NCBI RefSeq assembly: GCF_031143425.1
Contig: NC_090450.1
Coordinates: 218,065,442-218,129,441, forward strand
Direction of reading: 5' to 3'
Length of the DNA: 64,000 bases
Source: Pleurodeles waltl
Taxonomy: Eukaryota > Chordata > Amphibia > Caudata > Salamandridae
Part shown: positions 23,265-35,149 of the stretch, one piece after another
Numbering within the stretch: position 1 is the stretch's first letter
Layout of the letters: each line of letters starts with the position of its first letter
The notes under the pieces: generated by a model
The model's input: only the letters and a program-made list of their open reading frames with translations
Database searches by the model: none
What the model was told of the DNA's origin: nothing
Made by a program: the position numbers and the translations under genes

Positions 23265-24566
23265 TGTCATGACCACACAAACTTGCCAAGTCAAATCAAA
23301 GAAGTGCATGAGAAAAGCAAAGAGATATCCTCAGTGGAGACAGCAAAGCCCAAACTGGAAGAAGGTTTGCAGAGTAATCTTGCGCTTATTTCAAAGGAAG
23401 AATCAAGAAGAGAAGATCTAAGATGGCCGCTGTGAGTCCTGAAGGTTAGTTACAGTTCTAGTCTTGCAATCGGTTGGTTGCTAGGTTACGAGCTCTCCAG
23501 CTGGAAGCCTTGCACTTCAACTGAGGTCTGACAGGAATCAGCTGTGTGGAGAGAGAGCGCGCTTCAGAACAGAAACTCCTGTGAGGTAAAATTACATTTG
23601 AAGATTATATTACAGAAAACAGATAAATATTGTCAAGGTTTAATCGAAGAGTTTCCCGTTCCCGTGGAAGTCGGCAAGGCTACAGAGTTAATGTATGAAT
23701 TAACCTTATGTTTACAAGGTTCTTGTTTAAGATATTAAAGTCAACGAAAAAACGAACTTTAAAAGAGCAAGTATCTACAAATGTCAAGGTTATAAACAAA
23801 GGCCAAGTTTAAAGGAGAAACGAACTGTTAACAAATAAGCAATTACAAATTCAATGGTAATAAACCAAAATAGAGTTTAAAAGAGAAACGAACTTAAATA
23901 AACAAGCATTTACAACTACAAGTTATCAACAGATGTCGAAGTAAGGAAGGAGAAACTAACTGTAATAAACAAGCATTTACAAATACAAGTTATCAACAAA
24001 TGTCGAAGTAAGAAAGGAGAAACGAACTTTAATAAACAAGCATTTACAAATACAAGTATTGACAGAAGTCACAATAAGACAGAAGAAATTAAATAACATC
24101 AGCTGATTTGAAGAACGCATTATCACCAACTATATATATATATATAGCAACATAAAACCAATCTCTAACAAAGGTTGAGAAGTTCTTCCAGAATCAGTAA
24201 TAAGCATTTTTTAAGAAGAGCTATCATTTATAGAGAGAAGCAAGGCTACAGAGAACTCAGGGTGAGTGAAGAAATAATAGAATTAAAGAGAATTAAGTGT
24301 TGAGAGTAGAAAGTGAAAAACTGATGTTGTATGTCCCTAGTAATTGCGACTGTGACTCTTGCAGGTGCTGTATCCAATCTTAGATGTGAAGAGGCAGACT
24401 GAGTACTGGCGTTCATCATCTCTGTGGCAGTCTCTCTACCATCCCATTCCCCTTTCCCCCTCCGGGGTACTCAGCATGAAGGATTAATATTCGTTTTGAG
24501 TAGCTCGGGTCGGCACTGAGGAGTTATCTTCTGCTTCTGAGGAAATCGAATTGAAGTATCCTGACA
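23265..24566 (+). repeat. 3' LTR of the gypsy element
   Basis: 1302 bp, near-identical to 17495-18805, ending CTGACA and followed at once by the CCCAG duplicate at 24567-24571. Confidence 0.93.
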
Positions 24567-24571
24567 CCCAG

Positions 24572-25441
24572 CCTGCTTAGCCAATGGCGATCCCACGCAT
24601 ATAGACTTTGAATGTTTCCACACCGTGCTTATGCTAGTAACCAAGCCACTGTTCACCTGAAAGAATTCCTTGATAGCTGTGGCTAGGTCATCATGGAGCA
24701 CCGCATCCAATGGTGAGTATGGGGGGAACCTCCACATAAACAGGGTGTCTTGCCTGGGCCCTACCCCAATCTTGAGTGGGACCCAAGTACATTCTGGCCA
24801 AGGATCCTGGGCATGTGTTCGAGGGACAAGACTCCTGGACACCAATCAGAGGTCGATGTGTGTGTGCAAATCATGTGCTGTTGAGTAATGAGTGTACCTT
24901 CCCAGCGGAGTGTCTGTCTCTTTAAATGTTTACTAAACAACTATCCGCTGCAATCTCAATCACCACCTTGGCTGCGGAGGTTGGTCCCCTGTGTGTGTCC
25001 ACTGATCGATCCATTGCTGGATCTAATGTGCAATTAAAGTCTCCTCCCCAAATCTGCGACAGGCTCCCCCACCTCCCCACTCTCATCGCTAAGTCAAAGT
25101 AAAACTGGGGATCATCGTAGTTGGGGTAGTAAAGCCCAACTAGAAGAAAGGTGACAAGCTCCTGTAGCTCCTGTAGGGATATGCCTGAATGTTTAGCTGC
25201 CCATATCATTACTTCCTGAGGGTGGGAAGTGAACCCCACTGCCAAAAACTGACCCTGCAACATTTTTGAGGGAAGCATATCACTGCGTTTCCTGCAGTAC
25301 AGCCAAGTCGACTCTGTGTTGCTGAAGGTAGGCTACCACCTTTAGCACTTTCCTGCCATCATTTAATCCTCTGACGTTCCATGTCAGCAACCTCGGAATA
25401 CCAAACACTGCCCGGCCAACAGTCTCAGATGTGTCTGTCAT
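24572..25441 (-). pseudogene. L1-like LINE ORF2, N-terminal part (endonuclease)
   Basis: The minus-strand ATG at 25441 opens a frame reading 'LLTWNVRGLND' and 'VDLAVLQET', the first two blocks of the apurinic-type endonuclease. Further on, 'GGDFNCTLDPAMDRS' (near 25020) is the third block with D and N. The part next to the gypsy element reads 'WRFPPYSPLDAVLHDDL', the linker toward RT. Stops interrupt at about 25285 and elsewhere. Continues at 14905-17494 across the insertion. Confidence 0.85.
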
Positions 25442-26067
25442 GTGGCGAGTGACGTACTATAGCCTGTTATCAATTTGTTCCTAAAGTGAGTCAGCAACTG
25501 CCACAATAACCAAACAATCCCCTCTTGTAACTTGTTAAAGGTGTTCCCCACCCAGAACAGGCATTTTTCCAATCTGTCTGTTTCAGTATGTGTGTACCTC
25601 CTCCTCCCTTCTGAATGCTCTGGTATGAAATCAACCTCTGAAATAAGTGGAATACATGTTGGGGTGGATGTTACCTGGCCATACTTTTTACCCCCCTCAT
25701 CCGTCAGGCCACCTTAAAACTATAGTAGGCCTGTCCACATCTGGAGAGTGCCCCCCCAACTATGAGTTACAAGTATCCATATGTTATGTTTGACCCCCCA
25801 TCCCCAATCACCCCTGGAACAGCATTGTAAACTAAACTTTGCCGATCACTGACCTAAGACTAACGTCCAAGTAGTGTCTCCTGTAATATTCCCCCACATT
25901 TCCACCTTGCCTTCTTAACCACTTCTACTGTGTCTAACTGGTCATTCTGATATTGATAACAGTAGCATTCTTCCCATATGTGTTCTTTGCCTTCCTGCCC
26001 TTAGGGAGAGGCAGCAATTACGTCCTGCAGTCCAAATGGCCCCCCGACCCTGTGGCCAGTCTTCTCT

Positions 26068-26863
26068 TCAAAAATTGCGCAAGCAGTTTATGATCTGTGA
26101 ATAGCACTGGCTTGCATCCACCATTACCCAAAGCCTGGCCGGGTAAAACATGCAGTAATCCATTTGCAGTTTGCGTAGTTGGCGCTTCCCCAGAAGGAAC
26201 TGCTGTCTTGCCTCCTGTACTTGCTGTGTGAAATCAGGGTAGAGAGAGATTTTCATTCCTTCATGTTGTAGTGTCTTTAGTTCTCTTGTTTGTCGTAGGG
26301 CTGCATCTCATACCCTGTAATTCAATAGTTTGCCTATCACCGGCCTAGGTGGTGTCCCTGGAGGAGGCCGGACCGCCAATGAGCAGAACGCTTTCTCCAC
26401 CACAAACATGTATGAAAACGCTTTGTAACCCAGTAACTAGACCAGTACGCGTTCAATGTATCCCTCCATATTGTAGATGGAGAGTAACTTCACAATGCCC
26501 ACCATGCGTAAGTTGTTTCTTCATGATCGGGCCTTCAAATCCTCAACTTTCATCTGCAGGGTCGCTATCATCTTGCCTATTATGTTTTGTGTGGAGTTCA
26601 GTGTTGTATGATCATCCTCTATATCTGAAATACATCTCTCTGTCTCATCCGATCGAGGCGCTCTGCAAGTCTTTTGGTCTGTTTATCCATCCTGAAGGAT
26701 AGTGAATCAATTTTACTGTCAATTTTGCCCAAACTCTGCTGCATGGCGGCTAGTATCTGCTTCAAATCAGGCACTCCCTCTGGTGTTGTGACCCTGCACC
26801 AGAGTCTGGCGTGGCCATCTGTTCTGCTTGTGTTTTATGCACTTTACGCTGGTCGAAATGCAT
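26068..26863 (-). pseudogene. L1-like ORF1 (RNA-binding protein)
   Basis: A coiled-coil-like stretch 'ILAAMQQSLGKIDSKIDSLSFRMDK' lies near 26690-26770 on the minus strand. The C-terminal domain is recognisable at 26068-26256 ('LYPDFTQQVQEARQQF', 'LRKLQMDYCMFYPARL'), matching L1 ORF1p trimeric chaperones that coat L1 RNA. A candidate start ATG is at 26863. The frame changes at least twice between them. Confidence 0.7.
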
Positions 26864-27480
26864 CTTGGCTTGTTTTTATCACTTTAGCCTATGATGATCT
26901 GCATGGCCAGTGAGCAAATCGTCCCAGCTGCAGTGGCTCTGAATGTGAGCAGCCGCTGTTATTTGGTTGTGTAGTTGTATTTTCCAGACCGCAGATGGGA
27001 TGCTACTCCTTAGCTCCCCTTGAAGCCAGTGGCTGTCTTCTTACCTTAAGGTCAAGTTATATTAACTCCCATTTGGCCATGCCTGCAGCAGCTTTGGCAG
27101 CAGCATCTGAGCCCAGAGGCCCCATGCATGTGCTCTTACTTGGATCCAATCCGGGTGCGCTGTGCACAGCGGTCCACCTGGTGAGACGCTCGTGCCTGCA
27201 CCCGCTGCGCAGAATGTCGTCCCCAGCTCACCACCTCTGCAGCCCTGGGTCTGCCCTGGCTCCTAATTGAGGAGGCCTGCCCCATGCAGTAGTCGGCCTC
27301 TCTCACCTTCCCGTGCCGATCCCCTTTCGGTGGTCTCTTCCTGTCAGTCTTGCCCCTGTGCTCAAATGGCTATACGTCTCCTGCTGGGGCCACACGGGCT
27401 CTTCCACGTCGACGGGTACTTCTGCCTGACCACCCTAGGATGCTAACCGCAAAGCAACCTAGCCAGAGCGCTCTCCGATT
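26864..27480 (-). mobile_element. Probable L1 5' UTR, GC-rich
   Basis: GC-rich segment upstream of ORF1 with CpGs, followed by ordinary AT-rich sequence beyond about 27600. The 5' boundary was not located. Confidence 0.4.
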
Positions 27481-27599
27481 GCACATGCTCCAGCCGCCGT
27501 AGGCTCAAGGCCACGCAGGGGGCTTGCCATCGATGCCAACGCAGTCTTAGGATCACCACAGGAGTACCACTTATATTACTTTTGGATCACCGACATGCC

Positions 27600-29400
27600 A
27601 TGGCTACCAGGGGTGCACGGCTTTGGGGTCTAATGTTGCTATGGCCGTAGGATTTCTTTACGGATTGTTGGTGGCCAGCAGAGCTCTGTCAGTATGCAGC
27701 CATCTTGCTGCTGGACAAGCTCCACCCGACTGTAGGCAATATTTCTTTGTGGCCTTAATGTTTATGTGCGCCGGACCCTCCTCACTGGTATGTGTTGAGA
27801 TGGTATTTTGGGACTAAATAGTGCTGCTTCAATATGGTGATCAATAATCTTCACGTCCCTTTTCGGTGGCGGGCATATAATTGCCTGCTTCAACCTTTGG
27901 TTCTGCAGTAAGTTTGATGAGGTATCTTCTGCTTCTTATATGCTTATATAATAATTCAACTGAAGTTCCTACTCACTTCTTATGTACTTTTCATGGTTAT
28001 CAGATGGGCACAGTTTGCCTCCTTGTCTATTTGTAGGGGAAACGATCATATGATCTTTTTTAAATTTTAGTGAGCTGACGGCATGTTTACTTATCTTTGG
28101 ATTTTCACTTGTCCTTTCATCACTTTGCAGTTTCCTGCATGAAGTAATTAATTGCACGATTATCTTGGTACTGGTAGAGCGGTCGCTACGTCTCCACAGG
28201 AACTGGGCAACATGGTAATGTCTCTTTTATTTTGGATGTTATTATTTCACCCTTTTTTCCCTTTTTTCTCCTTGTTCCTTTCAGCTTTTACATATTAACT
28301 TGACTCTCAGGCACTATATGTGAGTCCTGATGATGATCCCATGCACATTGCCTTAAAGGAATCGAAATGTTGCAACAGGTGTACCATAACTCATGTTGTG
28401 ATTGACAATTAGTTTTCTGGATGAGTATAGGTACTGGATCTGATATATATTTCTGTCTTATATTATGTCAGTTTTCTATGCCTCAGTTTGGCTACTGGAT
28501 ATTGGCACACATTCATATGTGACTCCTATTATTTATCACTGTGTACATACTGATGTCAAATAATTGTGCTGAATAGTGTCATTTCAGGCTTTTTAGTGCC
28601 CCTTATGTGTTGTTTCCTTAGTCCTTTTGAAATGATTATTCAATAAATATTAAATTACAGAGTGTACATTGATTTCATTGCATATCTATGAGAAAATTGT
28701 GATTTATGTTGGTGTTGAGGGAGCCCTTTCCCTTGAATATACTTCTACCACAGGTTCCTCATATATTCCTAGGTTTCCCTTGTTCTTATAAACTACATCT
28801 TCTAGTTGCATTATCCATAGCATGCAATGCGTCAGAATTCCTATGCTGTTAAAACCCAGGCGAAAGGCCTGATGCAGTGGCTTTAAAACAAGAATCTGGC
28901 CACAAAGATGTCTTTTTTGCTCCTCCACACTGTTTTTAGTAGGTCTACACATGTGCCAATTATGTTGTAGGACCCTTTAACTAAGCTGGGACAATGACAC
29001 CTATGATCCCATCATCCACTGCAACAAGGCAATGTGACTTTGTGTACCTTTTTTCAAGGACAGGCCAGGGTTGTCAGACAGGTCAATATTGTGACTTCTC
29101 CACGGAGGAAGGGGTCCCCATGCTAGGACTGCGTATTCCAAAGGACAACAGGTAAGTACACACATAAAGTAGGTAATACATATATTTCCATTTCACATTC
29201 CTGCTTACACTTACATTCACTTACATTACACTATCACTCACTATGTCACACATACTCAGGCTCTGCATACACATACATAGACTATTCCCAATGAAATGTG
29301 ACGCATAGGCACAATGCATACATTACCTCTTACATCCAGGACTAATGTAAAAGTGTTGATGGTGATATTCCACCATTTTACAATCTTCTACATTGGTCCT
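27600..29400. other. Unannotated sequence, possible Penelope-like 3' scrap near 28320-28400
   Basis: The text 'CCTGATGATGATCCC...AATCGAAATGTTGC' near 28326-28376 resembles a pattern I associate with Penelope-like 3' regions, but nothing else supports it. A CAG/GTAAGT splice-donor-like site lies near 29149-29156. No gene supported. Confidence 0.25.
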
Positions 29401-29404
29401 CACA

Positions 29405-29687
29405 CATTAGGCTCAATATGTCAGTCCGTACTGACACATCGCCTGAAAGTTTTGAGCATCAGTTCTGACACAAACTTCATCAGTGCGTCAGTTTTTGAGC
29501 AGATTTCGGCATCTTTCCCCTTGGATGCATCAGTATTTCTGATGCATCTTGGAACCCTACACCATTGAGCGTCATATTGTATATAAGATGCATTCATGGC
29601 ATTGTAAAGTTTTTTGGTCCAGTGTAACTTTTTACGACAAATCGCTGCTACAACGCAGAGATGCATCTGTTCTTGTAAATGAGGCCC
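29405..29687. mobile_element. Possible miniature element, right end only
   Basis: The right edge reads TCTTGTAAATGAGGCCC, like the right end of the element at 32210-32749. A short palindrome GATGCATCAG...CTGATGCATC is at about 29523-29548. The left terminus is degenerate. Confidence 0.35.
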
Positions 29688-30594
29688 TTTATTTCCCAGC
29701 AGAGCCGTCTTATTTCTCTCCACTGCTCATACACCCAAATTACATAACAATCACGGTTCTGTTTTTAACTGTTCCACCCCTTCTTTATCGAACTGCTTCA
29801 ATTCTTCGATTTGCATTTTCAACTTACTTTAAACTTGTATTTCTCTTTCTTGATTTAGATCCAATAATGATGCTCCAGAGGCATTCTTGTTGTTCGTATT
29901 AACCGGAGTAATGCATCTTATTTGCCTCTTTGCTAATTAATATTGGAATAGTGCGTTCATTGATATTTCTTCAATATTTGTTTTCGCATAATATATTTTG
30001 TCAATGTTACCTTCAGTTTTCACAAATTTAGAAGTGCCCTACGAGTTCCCTCACAAATGTTTTTTTATGGGTCGCTCGTGTCACTTGTTTCTTGCCTTTT
30101 GTCTTTAACCGGTCTCGTGTGTTACAGTTTATGAGATTAACTAGTATAACCCTGATTTCCACATTGCAAAAAGGTTGCTCGCATGAATTCATTTTTAAAC
30201 AATGTTTCATCAGATATTTTGCATGCGAATTGTGTTTTTATCATACATTTTTCCAAGAAATGGCAATTTGTTTCTTCCTTTTAGGCACAGTCAATGATGA
30301 GTTCCAGAAAGGCTCGGTTTCCAAGTAGGTTCCATATGCTGCTTTAGGTACAATCTTCAGTTTGTTTGCAGATTAGCTGTCGATGGGTGATTGCCTAGAA
30401 AAATGTATAATGTGACTGGGCGTAGTATTTATAATGTGCGTTTTAAAATGGCCACCGATATTTTGGTAATCTTGTGCGACCTGTTCTAGAATGTTCCAGC
30501 TGTTGAATACTATGGAAGGCTTGCCGAGTAATGTTTCCTTTGATGATCGTAATGTGCATTTCTGTGGCAGTGCAAGCGTATGCATAATTATCAC

Positions 30595-31008
30595 CAGGGG
30601 CGTAGCTTGGTCATTAAGATTTGGAGGGTGGGGAACCTTCAGATTTTCCCAACAATCACGCTGGCATATAATGTTAAAATGCATCATAGAACATCATAGA
30701 ACAATCAGGGTGCATTAGAGGTGTGTAGAGGGCAATGGAAAGAGAGAGGAATGTAGATTGTTAGGCGACTCAGTGAGAGAAAACACAATATTTTGTAAAA
30801 TAATCAACATTTTCGAGGACTTTCAAAAGGGAAAGGGAGCGAGTGAATACGCAGTTTTGTTTGTGTGTGTGCGCGTAGAAATTCCTGCTGAATTCTGGCA
30901 GACACCTTCCCATACCCAATTGGAATCACCTGTACCCAACTGTTTATCAGAATATACATTTATTACAGTGGTGTAACACCCCAAACACCCTCTGAAGCTA
31001 CACCCCTG
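30595..31008. mobile_element. Non-autonomous hAT-like element
   Basis: The termini CAGGGGCGTAGCTT and, inverted from the right, CAGGGGTGTAGCTTC form an imperfect terminal inverted repeat of the hAT 'CAGGGGCGTAGC' kind. 414 bp with no transposase. The 8 bp flanks (ATTATCAC and ATTAATAA) match only in part. Confidence 0.7.
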
Positions 31009-31740
31009 ATTAATAATACACAAGATCGAGATGCATTTAATTTCAAGTGAATGTAGAGGCATCATCACATATGATTTTAGGCACATGCTATTAGTATTTC
31101 TTATGGCCCTGAAGGATCTTACTGGTTTAACCATAAGGTTGTGGCTAACCAACACTCATCTCCATTTCTCATAAATGTTAACATTTACAAACTGGGAAAT
31201 CAGAGATTTTGAAAATAACTGGGGGAATGCATTTTGTCTATTGGGCCTATGGCATGCATGTTGTCAGTATCTACACCCTTATGCTTGCCTTCCTAGTGTG
31301 GTCAAATTGGTATGGCTGAAAAGGGTGTCTTTTGTGTGCAAACGTGACACTTTCTCAATAGGGAGGTGCATATGTTTTTCATTTATTTTTTAGTTTTCTA
31401 CCGAATAGCAAACTGAGCAGCTCATCCCGAGGATCAGGGTTGCAGTATGCACTATATATACAATGCTTCCAGATATAAATGTGTACCAATGGTGCAACTT
31501 TATACACTTTCTGTGAAGTATTGAGAATAAATACATAATTCTGTACGGCCTACTGTTGGAGTTGTTAAAGGCTGGTGCATCTACTCTGTTGTGTATCATT
31601 TTGTTCTAAAAGTTAATCCTGGGCAACACTTTTATTCTATTTTGCCGAGTGAGATTCTTTGTAAGCAATCATGCTGTGTAATACTGTTGTAGAAATACGC
31701 CTGTATTATCCATTCTAGCAAGGTAGAGGGAGCCTGGGTT
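31009..31740. other. Unannotated sequence
   Basis: No supported feature. Confidence 0.4.
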
Positions 31741-31889
31741 ATGAGATCTCCTTGTTACTCGGTAACCAGCAGTGTTAATTCTGAGGCTTTGCATTCCGAC
31801 TTGATTTTCGTAGGTCTAACTAGAATACGTCATAGAACTGCTTCTGGGCTATGTGAGATTAGGGTTTCAGTGACTTGAGGCAATATAAC

Positions 31890-32150
31890 TTGTAATTTTC
31901 AGTAGCCAGTGACAGGTCCATAATTCCATATCATGTGGTAGAAATTTGCATCTACCCTTCCACAAGTGGGGCAACTGTCTAGGACTTTCAGGTATATTTT
32001 ACATAGGGAGCGACATTATGTATGTCTGGTAGATGTATTTAAATTGCATGCTTCTGGAAACCTGAGCTTGAAATCTTTAACCCTGTACCTCTCACCGACT
32101 GAATTCCTTCACGCCAATTTCTGATTTCCTTAGGTATCCTGTCTTTTATT
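31890..32150 (-). pseudogene. L1-like ORF2 C-terminal scrap
   Basis: The minus-strand frame contains 'CPTCGRVDANFYHMIWNYGP' near 31930-31990, the zinc-knuckle block seen at the end of L1 ORF2 at 15.0 kb. The last cysteine is replaced. About 85 codons with breaks. Confidence 0.6.
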
Positions 32151-32209
32151 TGCAACAACGGAGTGTAAAAATGCATGACAGCTTTACACCATGTACCCAA
32201 GAAACCCAG

Positions 32210-32749
32210 GGGCTTATTTACAAGCCCCTTGTGCCACTGTTGTCTAATTTTTTTTTACGCAACAGTGGCGCAAAGCAGTGCCCACAGTGCTCCACATTTG
32301 CAAACTGGTGCAATTTTTCCATTGCACCAGTTTGTAAAGCCTTGTTTCACCTTATACCTGCGTCAGGTATAATGCATGCAAGGTCGGTGTTCCCCCATTA
32401 GAAGCCACTCAGAACTGGAGCAGTGAAATCGCACTGTGTCGTTCTGCGCATTCGCTGCAGCAAAAAGGTAACGCCCGCTTAGAGCAGGTGTTAAAGTGAT
32501 GCAAGGCTTTTCAGAATGGGGGCCTTCCATGCATTGCTTGAGAAGTGTAATTTTTTTTATGCTAGTCAAGCAATGTGTCATTTTAGCACCACAAATGCAT
32601 CAGAATTTCTGACGCATCTCTGGACACGGTGCGCCGAGGAAGTCTGTATAGTAAATACAGTGCTACCATGCTGTTATTAGGGGTGTGCAGGGCAGCGCAA
32701 GAAATGTGATGCATCAATGGTAATATGTCACATTCTTGTAAATAAGCCC
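32210..32749. mobile_element. Miniature element with GGGCTTATTTACAAG termini
   Basis: Left end GGGCTTATTTACAAG and right end CTTGTAAATAAGCCC are a perfect 15 bp terminal inverted repeat. Internal palindromes such as AACTGGTGCAATT...AATTGCACCAGTTTG type text occur near 32300-32335. Directly abuts a second element. Confidence 0.75.
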
Positions 32750-32753
32750 TTAA

Positions 32754-33256
32754 GGGCCAGATTTACAAAATCCTAGCGCCTCCTTGCACCACATTAGCAT
32801 AATTATTTTTTATGCTAATGTGGCTCAACGAAGCAAAAATCGCCACGCCATATTTATAAAGTGGCGCAATGCATGTTTTGCACCACTTTGCGACCTATTG
32901 CGCATTATAATGCCTTCGTCAGGCAGAATGTATGCAAGGGGAGTGTTCCCGCATTAGGAGTCCTTGAAAAGTGGCGCAATGCAATCTACAAGATTTAATT
33001 GTGCCATTTTTGGTGTCCTTTTTAACGCCTGCTCAAAGCAGACGTTAAAAGGACACACCTATTGAGGTCAATGGACCTCCTTGCACTTTGCTACACTAGT
33101 GTCAACATTTTTGATGCACATTCAACAGAGCGCCACAATAGTGTAAAAAAAATAGACGTTATTGGCCTAAGGCCCATGTTGTTGTTAGGTGGCGTGGGGG
33201 GGGGGCGCAAGAAATTTGGTGCATCAGTACTGATGCACCAGATTCTTGTATAAGGG
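32754..33256. mobile_element. Second miniature element (GGGCCAGATTTAC left end)
   Basis: Begins GGGCCAGATTTAC four bases after the preceding element. Contains hairpins (GCATAA...TTATGC near 32800-32820). The right end near 33240-33256 (GATTCTTGTATAAGGG) is a degraded copy of the expected terminus. Confidence 0.6.
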
Positions 33257-34126
33257 TTTTATTACAGTTATTGGTGGCTGATCGCATTTGCAACCCCTTG
33301 TGTTGAGTATGAGTATAGCAACATGAGCATAAGTGATAAATTGTCTTAGTTGAATGTTGTGTACATTTAGTAAATGTGCAAAACTTCCCTGTTTTAATTA
33401 AATCTCCCAGTGTGTGTAAGTATTTCCGTGACCACACTTTTTAGTCACCTTCTGTCCCACCATCTCAAAACCAGGAAGAGTATTTCAGGTATATACGTTT
33501 TTTTCACACCTGTTTTTTGGGTAAATTATTTCCTTAATACTTCTACTACTGAGCCTTGTTCAATAGCCTGCTCAATAATTGCGGTTTCATAAACAGGGGT
33601 GCATTCATAAAAATAGAATCTGATTCAAAAATATTTTTTTCTTCACCTCAGTGGTTCCCATCAGTATATGTGTTAAAAAATGAGAAAGTCCAATTTTAAA
33701 GTCCAGGGTATTTTGTGTTTGCATGACAAATCTTTATTTATAGTTCTAAAAAATCATCCACTCAAAAGAAGCATTTGGCTACCTTAAGATAGAAACTGCT
33801 TCAGGGTGATGTCTCTCTGTATTCAATAAATCATTCACACAATATGCTCCATAATCAACAGTATTTCATCATTCTTGTCAGAATATTTGTGTGTTTCTTG
33901 CACATAAACATGCAAGCGTCCATGTAACAACAGCTAACAACAGGACTGTTTACATGAAATAAATAGATGCAAGAGACCCTCATGTGGGCCTGCACAACAT
34001 TCCGACTATGATTATAAAAGATGCTGATATAGAAGAACATGATCACACTTCTGAAGAAGACGTTTTGCTCCATCACAGAGGTTGAAATACATCATGTTAT
34101 ATAAACTGAAATGTCCAATAACAGAA
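33257..34126. other. Unannotated AT-rich sequence
   Basis: No supported gene or repeat. Confidence 0.4.
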
Positions 34127-34185
34127 TGTAGTTTTCATACAGCCACTGAGAGACCAAGATGCTCAGTGGCTGTATGAAAACTACA
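34127..34185. repeat. Perfect 24 bp inverted repeat with an 11-base loop
   Basis: The arm 34127-34150 is the exact reverse complement of 34162-34185. The flanks do not extend the symmetry. Not part of a recognised element. Confidence 0.9.
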
Positions 34186-34452
34186 CTTGAATGCAAAAAA
34201 GAGAGACACTTTTTTGAAAATGTGTCATACAAAGGGATAAAGCAAAACATAATTTCACTTTTTTGTTTCATCCAAAGATCATATTGATTAGAGCAACTTC
34301 AACCTTCTGAAAACACTTTTAATTTTTCAATATGTTTTTAATGTTTCTAATGATTTTTTAACATATGTGTGAGGTGCAAAAACCATGTAAATATTCACAG
34401 ACATACAATTAATGAATCTAATTGACAACATTTGATCATGAGAAGAGACAAA

Positions 34453-35082
34453 GGCCCTCATTCCGACATTGGCCGGCGGCGGTCGCCACCGGCCTGTCGG
34501 GGGCCGCCAGAATACCGTTCCGCGGTCGAAAGACCACAGCGGTGATTCTGACTTTCCCGCTGGGCTGGCGGGCGTCCGCCTTCAGGCCGCCCGCCAGCCC
34601 AGCGGGAAAGAGGCTTCCACGATGAAGCCGGCTCGGAATCGAGCCGGCGGAGTGGAAGCTGTGCGACGGGTGCAGTTGCACCCGTCGCGTATTTCACTGT
34701 CTGTGAAGCAGACAGTGAAATTCATTTAGGGGGCCTCTTACGGGGGCCCCTGCAGTGCCCATGCCAGTGGCATGGGCACTGCAGGGGCCCCCAGGGGCCC
34801 CGCGACCCCCCCTACCGCCATCCGGTTCCCGGCGGGAGAACCGCCGGGAACTGGATGGCCGTAGGGGGGGTCGGAATCCCCTCGGCGGCGCAGCTAGCTG
34901 CGCCGCCTTGGTGGATTCCAATGGGCGGCGGTACACTGGCGGGAGACCGCCAGTGTTGCCGGTCCGACCGCGGCTTTACCGCCGCAGTCGGAATGCCCAT
35001 TGGAGCACCGCCGGCCTGTCGGCGGTGCTCCCGCGGTCCTCCACCCTGGCGGTTTGAAACCGCCAGGGTCGGAATGAGGGCC
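34453..35082. mobile_element. GC-rich hairpin-chain element, 630 bp
   Basis: The termini GGCCCTCATTCCGAC and GTCGGAATGAGGGCC are a perfect 15 bp inverted repeat flanked by AAA on both sides. The interior is a chain of about ten short GC-rich palindromes, each with its own loop (for example around 34550-34610, 34755-34790 and 34885-34910). The long frames on both strands are by-products of the composition. The second copy at 53076-53705 has the same hairpins in reverse order. TIR plus 3 bp duplication suggests PIF/Harbinger-type mobilisation (inference). Confidence 0.8.
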
Positions 35083-35149
35083 AAAGTTTGTATACTGGTT
35101 GGCAAATAAAAGAATTGGATAAAAAGAAATTTCTAAGCATCAGTACTAT

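Larger units (their letters stand above)
17495..24566 (+). mobile_element. Complete Ty3/gypsy chromovirus (sushi-ichi-like), 7.07 kb
   Basis: Two TG...CA LTRs (17495-18805 and 23265-24566), a 5 bp target duplication, gag with a CCHC knuckle, -1 frame pol in the order protease-RT-RNase H-integrase, a C-terminal chromodomain and a polypurine tract just before the 3' LTR. Order and chromodomain place it among vertebrate chromoviruses of the sushi-ichi kind. It inserted into L1 ORF2 sequence. Four lesions (two nonsense codons, two frame breaks) make it non-autonomous now. The two LTRs differ only at scattered bases and small indels, so it is fairly young. Confidence 0.93.

Noticed and set aside
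29149..29160. Splice donor of a host exon
   Set aside because: One CAG/GTAAGT match without an open exon frame or acceptor is not enough.
34453..35082. CRISPR-like array (regular palindromes)
   Set aside because: The hairpins differ from one another and spacing is irregular. The context is a vertebrate transposon.
34422..35109. Long Arg/Gly/Pro-rich frames on both strands
   Set aside because: By-products of the GC-rich hairpin-chain element, which carries TIRs and a 3 bp duplication.
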